DNA of 64,000 nt. Origin: Bacteroidales bacterium. GTDB lineage: Bacteria; Bacteroidota; Bacteroidia; Bacteroidales; VadinHA17. The stretch lies in assembly GCA_025358455.1 (NCBI GenBank), contig JANYJP010000042.1, forward strand, positions 1 to 64,000. Reading direction: 5' to 3'. Both the position numbers and the translations under genes were made by a program. This document shows, in pieces, positions 23,976 through 33,807 of this stretch. The notes below the pieces were generated by a model, which searched no databases, was not told the origin of the DNA, and saw only the letters and a program-made list of their open reading frames with translations. Position 1 is the stretch's first letter; the number at the start of each line of letters is the position of its first letter.

Positions 23976-24180
23976 TTTATTACAGTAAGTGAGGAACTTA
24001 ATCCTGCTCAAACGAAACGGAGTCAGTTGAAGCCCGGGTGTTTTCTCCTTATTGGCAACCGACCAGGCAGAACCTGTTAATAACATGTAAACAAGAAATT
24101 ATTAAAAGTGATAAACAGTGGTTTTATCAACAGCTTTGATGGTTTCTAACTGATGGATCAGGTTCTGATTAAAGTTTTAA
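23976..24180. ncRNA. Candidate structured RNA upstream of nadA
   Basis: Within a 690-bp gene-free region, this less AT-rich block carries nested inverted repeats. CAGAACCTG (24068-24076) pairs perfectly with CAGGTTCTG (24159-24167), and inside it CAGT/ACTG and ATCAA/TTGAT pair. A GGAG...CTCC stem lies just upstream (about 24024-24053). I cannot match it to 6S RNA, tmRNA, SRP RNA, RNase P or a known riboswitch. The strand is undecided. It could be an sRNA or a long nadA leader. Confidence 0.3.
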
Positions 24181-24225
24181 GAAAAGAAAGTCAAAATATG
24201 AACCGGAAATAAACCCTAAAAACTT

Positions 24226-24233
24226 TACTTTTG
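24226..24233 (+). promoter_or_regulatory. -7 element (TACTTTTG) upstream of nadA
   Basis: It matches TAnnTTTG about 290 bp before the nadA ATG. If used, nadA has a long leader that includes the palindrome AATTAGT-TT-ACTAATT-like sequence near 24275-24290. The remainder of 24234-24520 is very AT-rich with no gene. Confidence 0.35.
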
Positions 24234-24520
24234 TCTTATTGGCAGTATCAATAAACCAATATTAACAGTTGTTAATTAGTTTACTAATTCGCTCATTATC
24301 AAAAATGGTATATTTTTTGAACTGTTAATAAGATGTTTGTTAAGTTGTAATGATGAGATATGCAAGTAAAATCATATTTAACTTTCAACACAATTAACAG
24401 CATATCATTATCATTATAAATAAATTTATAATTAATTAATAAGAATATTATGATGTTAATAAGAACCATAAAATAAATACGGAGAGAATTCAATATAACT
24501 TTATTGATTAAGTTTACAGA

Positions 24521-25474
24521 ATGGAAACTCATTCACAAAAACAGTATATATCGGAGATAAAACGACTGAAGATTGAAAAAAATGCAATCATCCTGGCTCA
24601 CTATTACCAGACAGGAGATATTCAGGATATTGCTGATTTTGTTGGTGACAGCCTGGCGCTCGCACAAAAGGCTGCTTCTAATTCTGCAGATATAATTGTG
24701 TTTGCAGGTGTTAAATTTATGGCAGAAACAGCAAAAATACTGTCTCCTGAGAAAAAAGTTCTTCTTCCGGATATGAATGCAGGTTGTTCTCTGGCTGATT
24801 CCTGTAAAGCAGATGATTTTAAAAAATTCTTAAACGATAATCCCGGAAGAACCGTTGTTTCATATGTTAATACTACTGCTGAAATTAAGGCATTATCTGA
24901 CATAATATGCACTTCTTCAAATGCAGTTCAGATTGTTGAATCTCTTCCTCCCGGAGAAAAGCTGATTTTTGCTCCTGACAGAAACCTTGGTAATTATGTT
25001 CTTAATAAGACCGGGAGAGATATGGTTATATGGAATGGAACATGCCACGTTCATGAGGAATTTTCTCTTGAGGCAATTCTAAAACTGAAAAAGGAAAATC
25101 CTGACGCTAAAATTATTGTTCATCCCGAATGCGAATTGCCTGTAAGAATGGTTGCTGATTATATTGGTTCTACATCTGCCTTGCTTAACTTCACCAGAAA
25201 CGATACTGGAAAAACATATATTGTTGCTACTGAGGTAGGTATAATACATCAGATGAAAAAGGAAAAACCGGGTAAGAAATATATACCGGCTCCTCCTCGT
25301 GATTCGACCTGTGGTTGCAGTGAATGCAGTTTTATGAAGGTGATAACAATTGAAAAAATATATAACTGCCTTTTAAGCGAAAAGCCCGAGATCTTAATTG
25401 ATAAGAATCTGCTTCTGAGAGCACAGAAGCCTATACAAAGAATGTTGGAAATATCGGAAAATTTAGGTCTTTGA
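24521..25474 (+). CDS. nadA: Quinolinate synthase
   Basis: A 317-residue [4Fe-4S] enzyme condensing iminoaspartate with dihydroxyacetone phosphate to quinolinate for NAD synthesis. The three cluster Cys are visible: in DMNAGCSLADSC, in WNGTCHVHEEF and in STCGCSECSFMK near the C-terminus. Substrate-binding motifs AHYYQTGDIQDIADFVGDSL and HPECELP are conserved. nadB and nadC are not adjacent. It is followed after 3 bp by the MORN-repeat gene and then ruvB. Confidence 0.96.
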   Translation: METHSQKQYISEIKRLKIEKNAIILAHYYQTGDIQDIADFVGDSLALAQKAASNSADIIVFAGVKFMAETAKILSPEKKVLLPDMNAGCSLADSCKADDFKKFLNDNPGRTVVSYVNTTAEIKALSDIICTSSNAVQIVESLPPGEKLIFAPDRNLGNYVLNKTGRDMVIWNGTCHVHEEFSLEAILKLKKENPDAKIIVHPECELPVRMVADYIGSTSALLNFTRNDTGKTYIVATEVGIIHQMKKEKPGKKYIPAPPRDSTCGCSECSFMKVITIEKIYNCLLSEKPEILIDKNLLLRAQKPIQRMLEISENLGL

Positions 25475-25477
25475 ATC

Positions 25478-27031
25478 ATGAAAAGGATCAGTATTTTAAT
25501 ATTATTTGTTTTAATCTTTATGGTTGGTACTGCCCAGGAAACATCAACTATAAAAGATGGTTATCAAATATTTAAGTATCCTAATGGAGCTATTTCAAGC
25601 GAAGGAATGATCAGGAATGGAAAGCCTGAAGGATTCTGGAAAAGTTTTTATGTTACCGGTGTAAAAAAATCTGAAGGAAGAAGAACCAATTTTCTACTTG
25701 ACAGCATCTGGGTATTTTATGATCAGGCAGGAGATACAACTGAAAAAATAAACTACCTGTACGGTAAAAAGAACGGATGGTATTTCAAATATAAAAAAGA
25801 CCCATCAAAAGGCGACTACATATGGTCAAAAGAACTTTTTGCCGGCGACAGGAAAGAGGGTACCGCGTATCTCTATTTCCCCGATGGGAAAATACAGCAG
25901 ACTTTTGCCTATAATGAAGGGAAAAAAGAAGGTCTTTCGAAAGAATATGATAAGGATGGAAATATTATTACACTTCTCGAATATAATAACGATTTTCTTG
26001 TAAGCCGTGAAAGAATCAACAGAACTGACAACAAAGGTTTAAAGCAGGGTGATTGGAAAGAGTTCTACCCCAACGGCAAAATTAAATCTGAAAAAACTTT
26101 CGTCGACGATCTGCAGCATGGTTACTATAAGGAGTACGATAATAAGGGAACGCTCGTGCTTACAATGCTTTATGATAAAGGAGCAATTGTTAAATCGAGG
26201 GTGGAGGATGAACCCGATATTGAAATAGTAAACAGGCATGATCAGGACGGTAAACTGACATATAGTGGTCCATTCAGGAATAAGATTCCTGTAGGTATCC
26301 ACAGGGAGTTCGGAAAGGATGGAAAAGTTAGTAATGCTTTTATTTATAACGACAACGGATTATTGCTCTCTGAAGGTATAGTGGATGAAGCGGGTAACCG
26401 TAACGGAAAATGGAAGGATCTTTTTGCAAATGGCAAAACTCAGGACGAAGGGCAATTTACAGATAACAGACGTTCAGGTCAGTGGAAATTCTATAATATG
26501 GCGGAAAAGGTGGAGCAAACAGGTTCATACAACAATGGCCGCCCCGATGGATTGTGGAAATGGTATTATGAGAACGGTGCGATTCTGAGAGAAGAAGAGT
26601 ACTTCCAGGGGCAGCGTGACGGTTTATATACCGAGTATACAATTAAAGGACAAGTAATTGCTCAGGGCCAGTATTCAGATGGGGAAAAGAATAGTGAATG
26701 GAAATTTAATGCTGTTAATTTTACTGAGGAAGGTAAATATATCACCGGATTAAAAGATGGCTTATGGAAGTCATTCTACACCAACAATAAATTAAAATCT
26801 AAAGGAAATTATGCGCAGGGTAATCCGGATGGACTGCAGCTTTTTTATTTTGAGGACGGTAAGCTAAAGGAAGAACAAAATTTCCAGATGGGGATAAGAG
26901 AGAAAACCTGGAAGAAATATGATGAAGAAGGAAATGTTACTCTGGTAATTTCATATAAAAATGATACGGAAGTAAGCATAAATGGTGTCAGGATAAAGCT
27001 TCCTGAAAGCGATACAAAGCTTATAAAATAG
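25478..27031 (+). CDS. Exported MORN/YwqK-repeat protein
   Basis: A 517-residue protein with an N-terminal signal peptide (RISILILFVLIFMVGTAQE). It is built of ~20 tandem MORN-like units of about 20-25 residues, with the pattern YPNG-K-x-x-E-G-x-x-x-N-G-x-x-x-G-x-W-K-x-Y (examples YPNGAISSEGMIRNGKPEGFWK, FANGKTQDEG, YNNGRPDGLWKWYYENG). Such proteins are sometimes labelled 'YwqK family antitoxin', but no toxin partner lies here. It is probably a periplasmic or outer-membrane beta-rich protein of unknown role. The 3-bp gap to nadA and 12-bp gap to ruvB suggest cotranscription. Confidence 0.85.
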   Translation: MKRISILILFVLIFMVGTAQETSTIKDGYQIFKYPNGAISSEGMIRNGKPEGFWKSFYVTGVKKSEGRRTNFLLDSIWVFYDQAGDTTEKINYLYGKKNGWYFKYKKDPSKGDYIWSKELFAGDRKEGTAYLYFPDGKIQQTFAYNEGKKEGLSKEYDKDGNIITLLEYNNDFLVSRERINRTDNKGLKQGDWKEFYPNGKIKSEKTFVDDLQHGYYKEYDNKGTLVLTMLYDKGAIVKSRVEDEPDIEIVNRHDQDGKLTYSGPFRNKIPVGIHREFGKDGKVSNAFIYNDNGLLLSEGIVDEAGNRNGKWKDLFANGKTQDEGQFTDNRRSGQWKFYNMAEKVEQTGSYNNGRPDGLWKWYYENGAILREEEYFQGQRDGLYTEYTIKGQVIAQGQYSDGEKNSEWKFNAVNFTEEGKYITGLKDGLWKSFYTNNKLKSKGNYAQGNPDGLQLFYFEDGKLKEEQNFQMGIREKTWKKYDEEGNVTLVISYKNDTEVSINGVRIKLPESDTKLIK

Positions 27032-27043
27032 TCAGATTATTTT

Positions 27044-28069
27044 ATGGAAGAAAATATCAACATCAAAAAAGACAACATATCAGTTACAGATAAGGAATTT
27101 GAGAAACAGCTCAGACCCTTAAGCTTCAGTGACTTCAAGGGACAAAAACAGGTCATGGAGAATCTTGCTGTTTTTGTAACTGCCGCGAAACAGAGGGGAG
27201 AGTCACTAGATCATGTTCTGTTGCATGGTCCTCCCGGACTTGGCAAGACAACACTTGCCACGATAATTGCCAATGAGTTACAGGTAAACCTAAGGGTTAC
27301 GTCAGGCCCTGTTCTCGATAAGCCCGGTGACCTGGCCGGATTACTTACAAACCTTCAGAAAGGAGATGTTCTCTTTATTGATGAGATACACCGGTTGAGT
27401 CCTGTTGTGGAGGAGTATCTCTATTCAGCCATGGAGGATTTCCAGATCGATATAATGATTGATAAGGGACCAAGTGCAAGAAGTGTTCAACTTACACTAA
27501 ATAATTTTACACTAATTGGAGCAACCACCCGTTCGGGTCTTCTTACCAGTCCCCTGAGAGCCAGATTTGGGATTAAGTTTCATCTTGAATATTATGATCA
27601 TGAGGTACTTACAGGCATTGTAAAACGTTCTGCCGGAATACTTAATGTTAAGATAGACGAAGAGGCAGCGATCGAAATTGCCAGAAGGAGCAGGGGTACT
27701 CCCCGAATAGCCAATGCTTTGCTTAGAAGAGTAAGGGACTTTGCACAGGTTAAAGGATCAGGAGAAATTGATCTTGAAATAACAAAATATGGTCTTAAAG
27801 CACTGAACATTGATCAGCACGGTCTCGATGAAATGGATAACCGTATACTTTCTGTTATTATAGATAAATTCGCCGGAGGTCCTGTTGGGCTAACTACTAT
27901 ATCCACCGCGGTGGGTGAAGAGAGTGGAACGATTGAAGAGGTGTATGAACCATTCCTGATTAAAGAAGGTTACCTAAAGAGAACACCCAGGGGTCGCGAA
28001 GCTACCGAGCATGCATATAAGCACCTTGGAAAGCAATTCGGTAACAATCAACCGGGAAAGCTGTTTTAA
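27044..28069 (+). CDS. ruvB: Holliday junction branch-migration helicase RuvB
   Basis: A 341-residue AAA+ motor that drives branch migration with RuvA. Walker A is GPPGLGKTT (about residue 64), Walker B is LFIDEIHRL, sensor 1 is [18 protein letters not shown], and the C-terminal winged helix contains [10 protein letters not shown] followed by [22 protein letters not shown]. Typical length. It overlaps the convergent Crp/Fnr-type gene by 4 bp. Confidence 0.98.
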   Translation: MEENINIKKDNISVTDKEFEKQLRPLSFSDFKGQKQVMENLAVFVTAAKQRGESLDHVLLHGPPGLGKTTLATIIANELQVNLRVTSGPVLDKPGDLAGLLTNLQKGDVLFIDEIHRLSPVVEEYLYSAMEDFQIDIMIDKGPSARSVQLTLNNFTLIGATTRSGLLTSPLRARFGIKFHLEYYDHEVLTGIVKRSAGILNVKIDEEAAIEIARRSRGTPRIANALLRRVRDFAQVKGSGEIDLEITKYGLKALNIDQHGLDEMDNRILSVIIDKFAGGPVGLTTISTAVGEESGTIEEVYEPFLIKEGYLKRTPRGREATEHAYKHLGKQFGNNQPGKLF

Positions 28070-28776
28070 TTAAAAACGTTGCTGATCTTCTCAAGACCGT
28101 TTGTATTCAGGATTTTGATTTTCCTGCCGTTCAGCTCAACCAGTTTGTCTGATTTAAATTCTGATAAAAGCCGGATAACTGATTCTGTGGCAGTTCCGAC
28201 TATATTGGCAAGCTCTTCGCGTGTAAGAGATATATTTAGAAACTGTTCATCGTCAAGTCCAAAATCGTGCACAAGCAAAAGAAGGATCTCAGCAAGCCTT
28301 TCTCTCACAGTTTTCTGGGCGATATCTGTGATAAATGAATTGGCCTCCCCTAATTCATGGCAGGCAAGTTTAAGTAATTCAAGAGAATATGAAGGATTGG
28401 TTGTAATAAATTTTGTTAGTATTTCCGAAGGGATAAAACAAACCTGGCAATCCTCAATAACCTTTGCTGAGGTACATGCTAATTCATTGCTTAATACACT
28501 TCTGTAAGCAATAATATCTCCCATTTTAGCAAAACGGATTATCTGTTCTTTACCGTCAAATCCTGTTTTAAATACCTTTATTATTCCGCTGTTTATGCAA
28601 AAGAAACCACTGATACGGTTGCCCTCCTGATAAAGGATATCCCCTCTCTTATATTGACGGAAATCTTTTTCAAAATTAAGAATATCAACTTCCTCAGGTG
28701 TAAGATGCTTGAAAAGCGAACCCGATTCAAGAGAACATATTTCACACAACGGAACCTGGATATCTTGCTGTTTCAT
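28066..28776 (-). CDS. Crp/Fnr-family transcriptional regulator
   Basis: A 236-residue regulator with an N-terminal cyclic-nucleotide-binding fold ([28 protein letters not shown], about residues 43-70) and a C-terminal Crp-type HTH ([25 protein letters not shown], about 185-210). The N-terminus has CEIC at residues ~11-14, with other Cys at ~101 and ~112. The pattern does not match the four-Cys cluster of E. coli FNR. The cAMP-binding Arg/Ser motif is also absent. The effector is unknown. It may control anaerobic or nitrosative responses as in related Bacteroidota proteins, which is inference. Monocistronic. Confidence 0.88.
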   Translation of the reverse strand: MKQQDIQVPLCEICSLESGSLFKHLTPEEVDILNFEKDFRQYKRGDILYQEGNRISGFFCINSGIIKVFKTGFDGKEQIIRFAKMGDIIAYRSVLSNELACTSAKVIEDCQVCFIPSEILTKFITTNPSYSLELLKLACHELGEANSFITDIAQKTVRERLAEILLLLVHDFGLDDEQFLNISLTREELANIVGTATESVIRLLSEFKSDKLVELNGRKIKILNTNGLEKISNVFN

Positions 28777-28838
28777 TATTTATAATTTATTTAAAGCGCA
28801 AAGATGAACAAAGCCTTTTACATTATTGTTCAAACATG

Positions 28839-29879
28839 CTAAAATGCTGTTTTGAACTGATCCAGGAACCGGATATCATTTTCAAAATAAAGCCGAAGAT
28901 CATTGATCTGGTATTTAAGCATCGCCAGCCTTTCTATACCCATTCCAAACGCGAAGCCTGTATATTTATTGCTTTCAATATTACACGCATCAAGTACGTT
29001 TGGATGAACCATTCCGCATCCAAGTATTTCGAGCCAGCCGGTATATTTACAAACATTACAACCTTTACCACCGCATATCCTGCAGCTCACATCCATTTCT
29101 GCAGATGGTTCTGTGAATGGGAAATATGACGGACGCAGTCTTATTTTTGTATCTTTTCCGAACATTTCACGGGCAAAAAAGAGCAATGTTTGTTTAAGAT
29201 CGGCAAAAGAGACATTTTCATCAATATATAGTCCTTCAACCTGGTGAAAAATGCAGTGGGCCCGGGCAGAAATTGCTTCATTCCGGAATACCCTGCCGGG
29301 AGAGATTGTACGAATCGGAGGTTTCTGATTTTGCATTACCCTTACCTGTACTGAGGAAGTATGAGTTCGAAGCAAGATATCGTCGGGACTGGAATCTTCA
29401 GCTGAAATTCTTGAGATATAGAACGTGTCCTGCATATCCCGTGCAGGATGTTCGGGAGCAAAATTAAGTTTAGTGAACACATGATCGTCATCCTCTATTT
29501 CCGGACCTTCGGATACTGTAAAACCGATACGTGAAAAGATTTCAGTTATCTCATTCCTTACAATGGAAATGGGATGACGGGAACCTGTAGAATATGGATA
29601 TGCCGGTCTGCTTAGATCAAAACCTTCATTAACATCCTCTGATAAAACGAGTTCGGACTTTAGAATGTTGTATTTATCAAGTGCATTTTGCTTTAGCTGG
29701 TTTAGTTTCTGACCAACTTCTTTCTTTTCGGCTACAGGTACATTCCTGAAATCTTCGAAAAGATCAGATAATATGCCTTTTTTGCTAAGATATTTCAGGC
29801 GGAATAATTCAAGTTCTTCTGAAGTTTTTACACTTATTGTTGAAATCTCATTTATGAGAATATTTATCTTCTGAAGCAT
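28839..29879 (-). CDS. pheS: Phenylalanyl-tRNA synthetase alpha subunit
   Basis: A 346-residue class II synthetase subunit that charges tRNA-Phe with PheT. The N-terminal coiled-coil (about 1-85) binds tRNA. The catalytic core has [55 protein letters not shown] and [14 protein letters not shown]. Between motif elements is a Cys-rich insert, [17 protein letters not shown] (C-x2-C-x4-C-x2-C, about residues 269-285), a probable zinc knuckle. pheT is not adjacent. Confidence 0.97.
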   Translation of the reverse strand: MLQKINILINEISTISVKTSEELELFRLKYLSKKGILSDLFEDFRNVPVAEKKEVGQKLNQLKQNALDKYNILKSELVLSEDVNEGFDLSRPAYPYSTGSRHPISIVRNEITEIFSRIGFTVSEGPEIEDDDHVFTKLNFAPEHPARDMQDTFYISRISAEDSSPDDILLRTHTSSVQVRVMQNQKPPIRTISPGRVFRNEAISARAHCIFHQVEGLYIDENVSFADLKQTLLFFAREMFGKDTKIRLRPSYFPFTEPSAEMDVSCRICGGKGCNVCKYTGWLEILGCGMVHPNVLDACNIESNKYTGFAFGMGIERLAMLKYQINDLRLYFENDIRFLDQFKTAF

Positions 29880-29895
29880 TTGTGAGATATGTTAA

Positions 29896-30711
29896 TCAGT
29901 TGTTTATAATTTTTATTTTAAGAATTTTTACGTCATTTAATGGTTTGTCAAAGCTGTCGGTCGGAACTGCGGCAATTTTCTCCACAATATCGAGACCCTC
30001 AATTACTTCACCAAATACCGTGTAGGTGTTATCCAGTCCTGGCGTTCCTCCGATAGTTTTATAAGTGTTTCTTTGCTCATCAGAAAGTTTGTAGTCTTTA
30101 TTGCTTGTAAGAAACTGGAACATTTTCACGGATGCGATTTCCTGTATTTCTCCATCTGAAATTGTTTTACCTGATATTCTGACGCTGTCAGACGTCTGTT
30201 TTAAAAGTCTGTAGAAGAGCGATTGCTTCACACTGCCATTTATACGCTGTTCTGCACGATTCAATTCATCATCGGTTAATATAGTTCCCTGAACAATATA
30301 GAACTGGGTTCCTGAAGATCTCATATCAGGATTTACCTCATTCCCTTCGCGTGCAGCTGCAAGAGCTCCTTTTTTATGGTAATACAAGCTGTTGATTTCT
30401 GCAGGTATCGTATATGTTTTCAAAGAATCTGGCATAGCGGTTTTTGAATCGGTTTTGGTAATTGGATCACCTGCCTGGATCATAAAATTCTTTATTACCC
30501 GGTGGAAAGAAATTCCATCATAATAACTTGATGTAACGAGTTTTATAAAATTATCACGATGAACAGGCGTACCGTCATAAAGTTTTATTTTTATATCCCC
30601 AAGAGATGTTTTTAATGAAATCACTGTATTTTCATTACTTCTCGCAGCACTGCAGGATAGCATTAATAGTAGTATATTAAGCAGTATAATATTTTTAAAA
30701 ACTTTGTTCAT
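29896..30711 (-). CDS. Cyclophilin-type peptidyl-prolyl isomerase lipoprotein
   Basis: A 271-residue protein starting at MNKVFKNIILLNILLLML with lipobox LMLSC (Cys about residue 20), so it is a periplasm-facing lipoprotein. The cyclophilin domain is recognisable by FIKLVTSSYYDGISFHRVIKNFMIQAGD, SSGTQFYIVQG and TVFGEVIEGLDIVEKIA. A ~70-residue insertion (about 150-220: NRAEQRINGSVKQSL to DEQRNTYKTIGG) interrupts the domain, as in several Bacteroidota members. The upstream in-frame Met at 30756 is rejected because a -7 element lies at that point. It should assist folding of exported proteins. It precedes pheS by 16 bp. Confidence 0.88.
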   Translation of the reverse strand: MNKVFKNIILLNILLLMLSCSAARSNENTVISLKTSLGDIKIKLYDGTPVHRDNFIKLVTSSYYDGISFHRVIKNFMIQAGDPITKTDSKTAMPDSLKTYTIPAEINSLYYHKKGALAAAREGNEVNPDMRSSGTQFYIVQGTILTDDELNRAEQRINGSVKQSLFYRLLKQTSDSVRISGKTISDGEIQEIASVKMFQFLTSNKDYKLSDEQRNTYKTIGGTPGLDNTYTVFGEVIEGLDIVEKIAAVPTDSFDKPLNDVKILKIKIINN

Positions 30712-30753
30712 GAAATAGATATTTTGGTTAATAACGTTCTGCAAATGTGAATG

Positions 30754-30761
30754 CAAAGATA
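30754..30761 (-). promoter_or_regulatory. -7 element (TATCTTTG) for the cyclophilin gene
   Basis: On the minus strand it matches TAnnTTTG 42 bp before the ATG at 30711. An oppositely oriented TAACTTTG (30764-30771) lies almost on top of it, making a possible divergent promoter pair. Confidence 0.5.
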
Positions 30762-30855
30762 TTTAACTTTGGTAGATACACGAAAATATTGGTTTTCAAA
30801 TTACGTTATTTTCAGCAAAACACGTTTACTGATAAAACGGTTTAACCTTTAAAGG

Positions 30856-30863
30856 TATATTTG
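30856..30863 (+). promoter_or_regulatory. -7 element (TATATTTG) for the dut operon
   Basis: It matches TAnnTTTG and lies 27 bp before the dut ATG at 30891. This is the best candidate promoter for the overlapping dut-to-mnmG gene string. Confidence 0.55.
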
Positions 30864-30890
30864 CAGGGAATTTATTTATTTGAAAATGAT

Positions 30891-31325
30891 ATGAAAATTA
30901 ATATTGTAAACAGGTCAAAACATCCCTTGCCTGCTTATTCTACTCCACTGTCCGCGGGTATGGACATAAGAGCTGATATCGACAAAGAAATTGTTCTTAA
31001 GCCTATGGAAAGAGCATTGGTAAAGACCGGACTTTTTGTGGAAATACCTGAAGGTTATGAAGCACAGATAAGACCCAGAAGCGGACTGGCAATTAATAAA
31101 GGAATTACAATACTTAATTCCCCGGGAACCATTGACGCTGATTACAGGGGAGAAGTATGTATAATTCTTGTGAACTTATCAAAGGATGAATTCGTTATTA
31201 AAGATGGAGAAAGAATTTGCCAGATGGTAATTTCAAAGCATGAAAAGGCTGATTGGGTTATTGTTGACAGCCTTTTGGAAACACAAAGAGGAATCGGAGG
31301 TTTTGGTCATACCGGAAAAGTATAA
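30891..31325 (+). CDS. dut: dUTP diphosphatase
   Basis: A 144-residue trimeric dUTPase that hydrolyses dUTP to dUMP and pyrophosphate, keeping uracil out of DNA. The five dUTPase motifs are visible: [48 protein letters not shown] and the C-terminal [12 protein letters not shown]-loop-like arm. The ATG at 30891 gives the family length; an upstream in-frame TTG overlaps the promoter. The stop overlaps the next start as TAATG. Confidence 0.97.
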   Translation: MKINIVNRSKHPLPAYSTPLSAGMDIRADIDKEIVLKPMERALVKTGLFVEIPEGYEAQIRPRSGLAINKGITILNSPGTIDADYRGEVCIILVNLSKDEFVIKDGERICQMVISKHEKADWVIVDSLLETQRGIGGFGHTGKV

Positions 31326-33055
31326 TGATGAAAAGATATAATGTTTACTTGGTTTTTCTGATAGTATTTCTGATTACTCTTGTTTCCTGCGGGAAAAAAA
31401 TTGCCCCGTCTGCGGCACTTGGAAAACAGGGAAAAGGTTATGATAAGGCTGCATTTGACTATTTTTATGTTGAGGCAATAAAACAGAAACTTATGGGGAA
31501 TGGCGGTGATGCACTAAAGTACCTTGAACAATGCATCAAAATTTTTCCTGAAAGCGATGCATCTTATTATCAGATGGCTCAAATTGTGGCAACTAACGGT
31601 GACACAAGAAACGGGAAGAAATATGCATCAAAAGCAATTTCGCTGAATGAAAAAAACGTTTGGTACCTTATGATGCTTTCAGGAATGTACTACCAGGATA
31701 AAAACCTTGACAGTGCCATTATTTATTACGAAAAAGCAGTAAAATATTTCCCTGAAAATGAGAATCTGAAGCTGACTCTTGGAAATTTATATTCGGAAAA
31801 TAGAAATTTTAATCAGGCCAATACAATTTTTGATTCATTTGATAATAAATATGGAATTAATGAATCATCTACATTATCATCAATTAAGAATCTCATGGCA
31901 GAGGAAAAATATGATGATGCTTTGATTAAAATCCAAATGTTATTAAATCAGTATCCTGATGAGATACTTTATAATGGACTTCTGGCTGAAATTTACAAAG
32001 GCAAAGGAGATATGGAAAAAGCCCTGGAGGTTTACAAATCGCTGATTGAAAGAAATCCTGATAATGCACAAACACAACTTTCACTTTGTGATTTTCTTAT
32101 AAATGAAAAAAGTTATAACGATCTTTTTATGCTTTTGAATACTGTAATTTTAAATAGTAATGTGACAAGGGAAGATAAAATAGCAATTTTCGTGAGACTT
32201 ATTGAAATTCCTGATCTGGTTAAAGATAAAGAAGATAAGTTAACAATTGCGCTGATGGTACTTGAAGCTACCTATAACCAGGATGATGTTATACCACTTC
32301 TTAGACCGGAACTGCTTATCAGGCAGGAAAAATTGACAGATGCTGAAATTCGGCTTAAGGATTTAATCAAAGCCAGACCGGATAACTACTATGCCTGGGA
32401 GAAACTGCTATTCTTGTACATGAAAATGGGTGATTTTAATAAACTTACAATATGGGGAGAACAATGTGCAACAAGATTCAATACATCATTCGTAGCTAAA
32501 GTATTATATGCAAATGGGGCACTTGAAACCGGAAAATATTCAATTGCTCTGGAAGAGCTTAAAAAAGCAGAAATTCTTGCAGGTAATAATAAAGATTCAA
32601 TGGTACAGGTACTTACAATGAGAGCCGATGTTTACTATAGAATGAAAGATTATACTAAATCATTCGAAATATTTGATGAGGCGATTAAATACAATAAGGA
32701 CGATCTCACTGTTATCAATAACTACGCCTATTATCTCGCTGAACAGAATATTAAACTTAAAGAAGCAGAAGAGATGTCCAGAAAAGTGATTGAATCTGAA
32801 AAAAATAATAGTACATTTCTCGATACTTATGGGTGGGTGCTTTATAAAAGAGGAAAGCTGAATGAAGCTGCAAAAATCATGGAATCAATCATAAATAGCG
32901 GAGAAAGCGCTAATGCTGAATGGTATGAGCATTATGGATTTATACTCAAAAAGCAAAGGAAGTGTACTAAAGCTATTGAAAACTGGAATATTGCCTTAAA
33001 ACTTGATAGTACCAAAATTCATTTGATTAAAGAAATTGAAAATTGCGGAAAATAG
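31325..33055 (+). CDS. TPR-repeat lipoprotein
   Basis: A 576-residue lipoprotein: signal MKRYNVYLVFLIVFLITLVSCG with lipobox LVSC (Cys about residue 22). The rest is about 12-14 tetratricopeptide repeats (for example SAIIYYEKAVKYFPENENLKLTLGNLY, KALEVYKSLIERNPDNAQTQ, KSFEIFDEAIKYNKDDLTVINNYAYYLAE). This type of solenoid usually scaffolds envelope complexes. Two ATG codons lie at the start, and the first overlaps the dut stop. It shares an operon with DUF4292 and EnvC-like genes, which suggests an outer-membrane or cell-wall role. Confidence 0.88.
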   Translation: MMKRYNVYLVFLIVFLITLVSCGKKIAPSAALGKQGKGYDKAAFDYFYVEAIKQKLMGNGGDALKYLEQCIKIFPESDASYYQMAQIVATNGDTRNGKKYASKAISLNEKNVWYLMMLSGMYYQDKNLDSAIIYYEKAVKYFPENENLKLTLGNLYSENRNFNQANTIFDSFDNKYGINESSTLSSIKNLMAEEKYDDALIKIQMLLNQYPDEILYNGLLAEIYKGKGDMEKALEVYKSLIERNPDNAQTQLSLCDFLINEKSYNDLFMLLNTVILNSNVTREDKIAIFVRLIEIPDLVKDKEDKLTIALMVLEATYNQDDVIPLLRPELLIRQEKLTDAEIRLKDLIKARPDNYYAWEKLLFLYMKMGDFNKLTIWGEQCATRFNTSFVAKVLYANGALETGKYSIALEELKKAEILAGNNKDSMVQVLTMRADVYYRMKDYTKSFEIFDEAIKYNKDDLTVINNYAYYLAEQNIKLKEAEEMSRKVIESEKNNSTFLDTYGWVLYKRGKLNEAAKIMESIINSGESANAEWYEHYGFILKKQRKCTKAIENWNIALKLDSTKIHLIKEIENCGK

Positions 33056-33807
33056 GTTCAATATTATTCATATTTATATTCCTGACAGGATGTTCTGTAT
33101 TAAAAAAGGGGAACAAATCAAATGCTGAAATTTCTGTTGATTTAGAAAAAAACAGTTTGGAAGATAAGCTGGAAAAGCAAAATCTTACTAATAAGAGTTT
33201 TTTTATTCAAAAGGCAGATATTGAAGTATATACGGACAACGAGAAACAGAGTTTTTCAGCCAGCATAAAGTTTGTTGTGCCTGACACATTCCTGATTAGC
33301 TTAAGAAGCAAATCAGGGATTGAAGCTGCAAGGATATTTATATCTAAAGATACGCTGCTTATTAATGACAGGATCAACAGAAAATTGTATTACGGAAAGC
33401 CTGAGTATTTATCAGGAAGATACGGTTTTTCAGCCTCTCTTTTACCTGTTATTCTTGGCGACTTTATAAAGGATAATAAGGAGGAAAAAGTAAATACTAA
33501 TTGTTTGGAAGGGAAACTTGATTTCGATCAGTTTATAAAGGGGATAAAAATCAGGTATACTGTTGACTGTAAAAGGGGAAAGATTATTTTGGTCACTCAG
33601 GAAGGAAGTTTGAAGGCCATAGATAATAAAGTGAGATATAGTGATTTTATCAGGCAGGGTGATATCTTAATACCGGCAAAAATTCAGATTAACAATACTG
33701 AATCGATGACTAACATTAATATCAGATTTAAAAAGATTGAGTCTCCCTGGAAAGGGAGTATTGGATTCATACCAGGTAACAAATATGAATTAATAGAACT
33801 CAGATGA
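33043..33807 (+). CDS. DUF4292-family lipoprotein
   Basis: A 254-residue lipoprotein beginning at a TTG codon 13 bp inside the preceding gene. The start is supported by an immediate signal peptide, MRKIGSILFIFIFLTGCSVL, with lipobox LTGC; no in-frame ATG occurs early. The mature part is beta-rich with strands such as DTFLISLRSKSGIEAARIFISKDTLLINDRINRKLYYG, typical of DUF4292 and reminiscent of LolA/LolB-like lipid-binding folds. That similarity, the lipobox and the EnvC neighbour suggest an outer-membrane biogenesis role, but it is untested. The stop overlaps the next start by 4 bp. Confidence 0.8.
   Translation: MRKIGSILFIFIFLTGCSVLKKGNKSNAEISVDLEKNSLEDKLEKQNLTNKSFFIQKADIEVYTDNEKQSFSASIKFVVPDTFLISLRSKSGIEAARIFISKDTLLINDRINRKLYYGKPEYLSGRYGFSASLLPVILGDFIKDNKEEKVNTNCLEGKLDFDQFIKGIKIRYTVDCKRGKIILVTQEGSLKAIDNKVRYSDFIRQGDILIPAKIQINNTESMTNINIRFKKIESPWKGSIGFIPGNKYELIELR

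Noticed and set aside
24299-24532. Open 77-codon reverse frame before nadA
   Set aside because: It is very AT-rich, overlaps the nadA start, and has a low-complexity Ile/Asn/Leu product with no recognisable feature.
25478-27031. Toxin-antitoxin role of the YwqK-repeat protein
   Set aside because: The family label includes 'antitoxin' in some databases, but this protein is exported and no toxin gene lies beside it.
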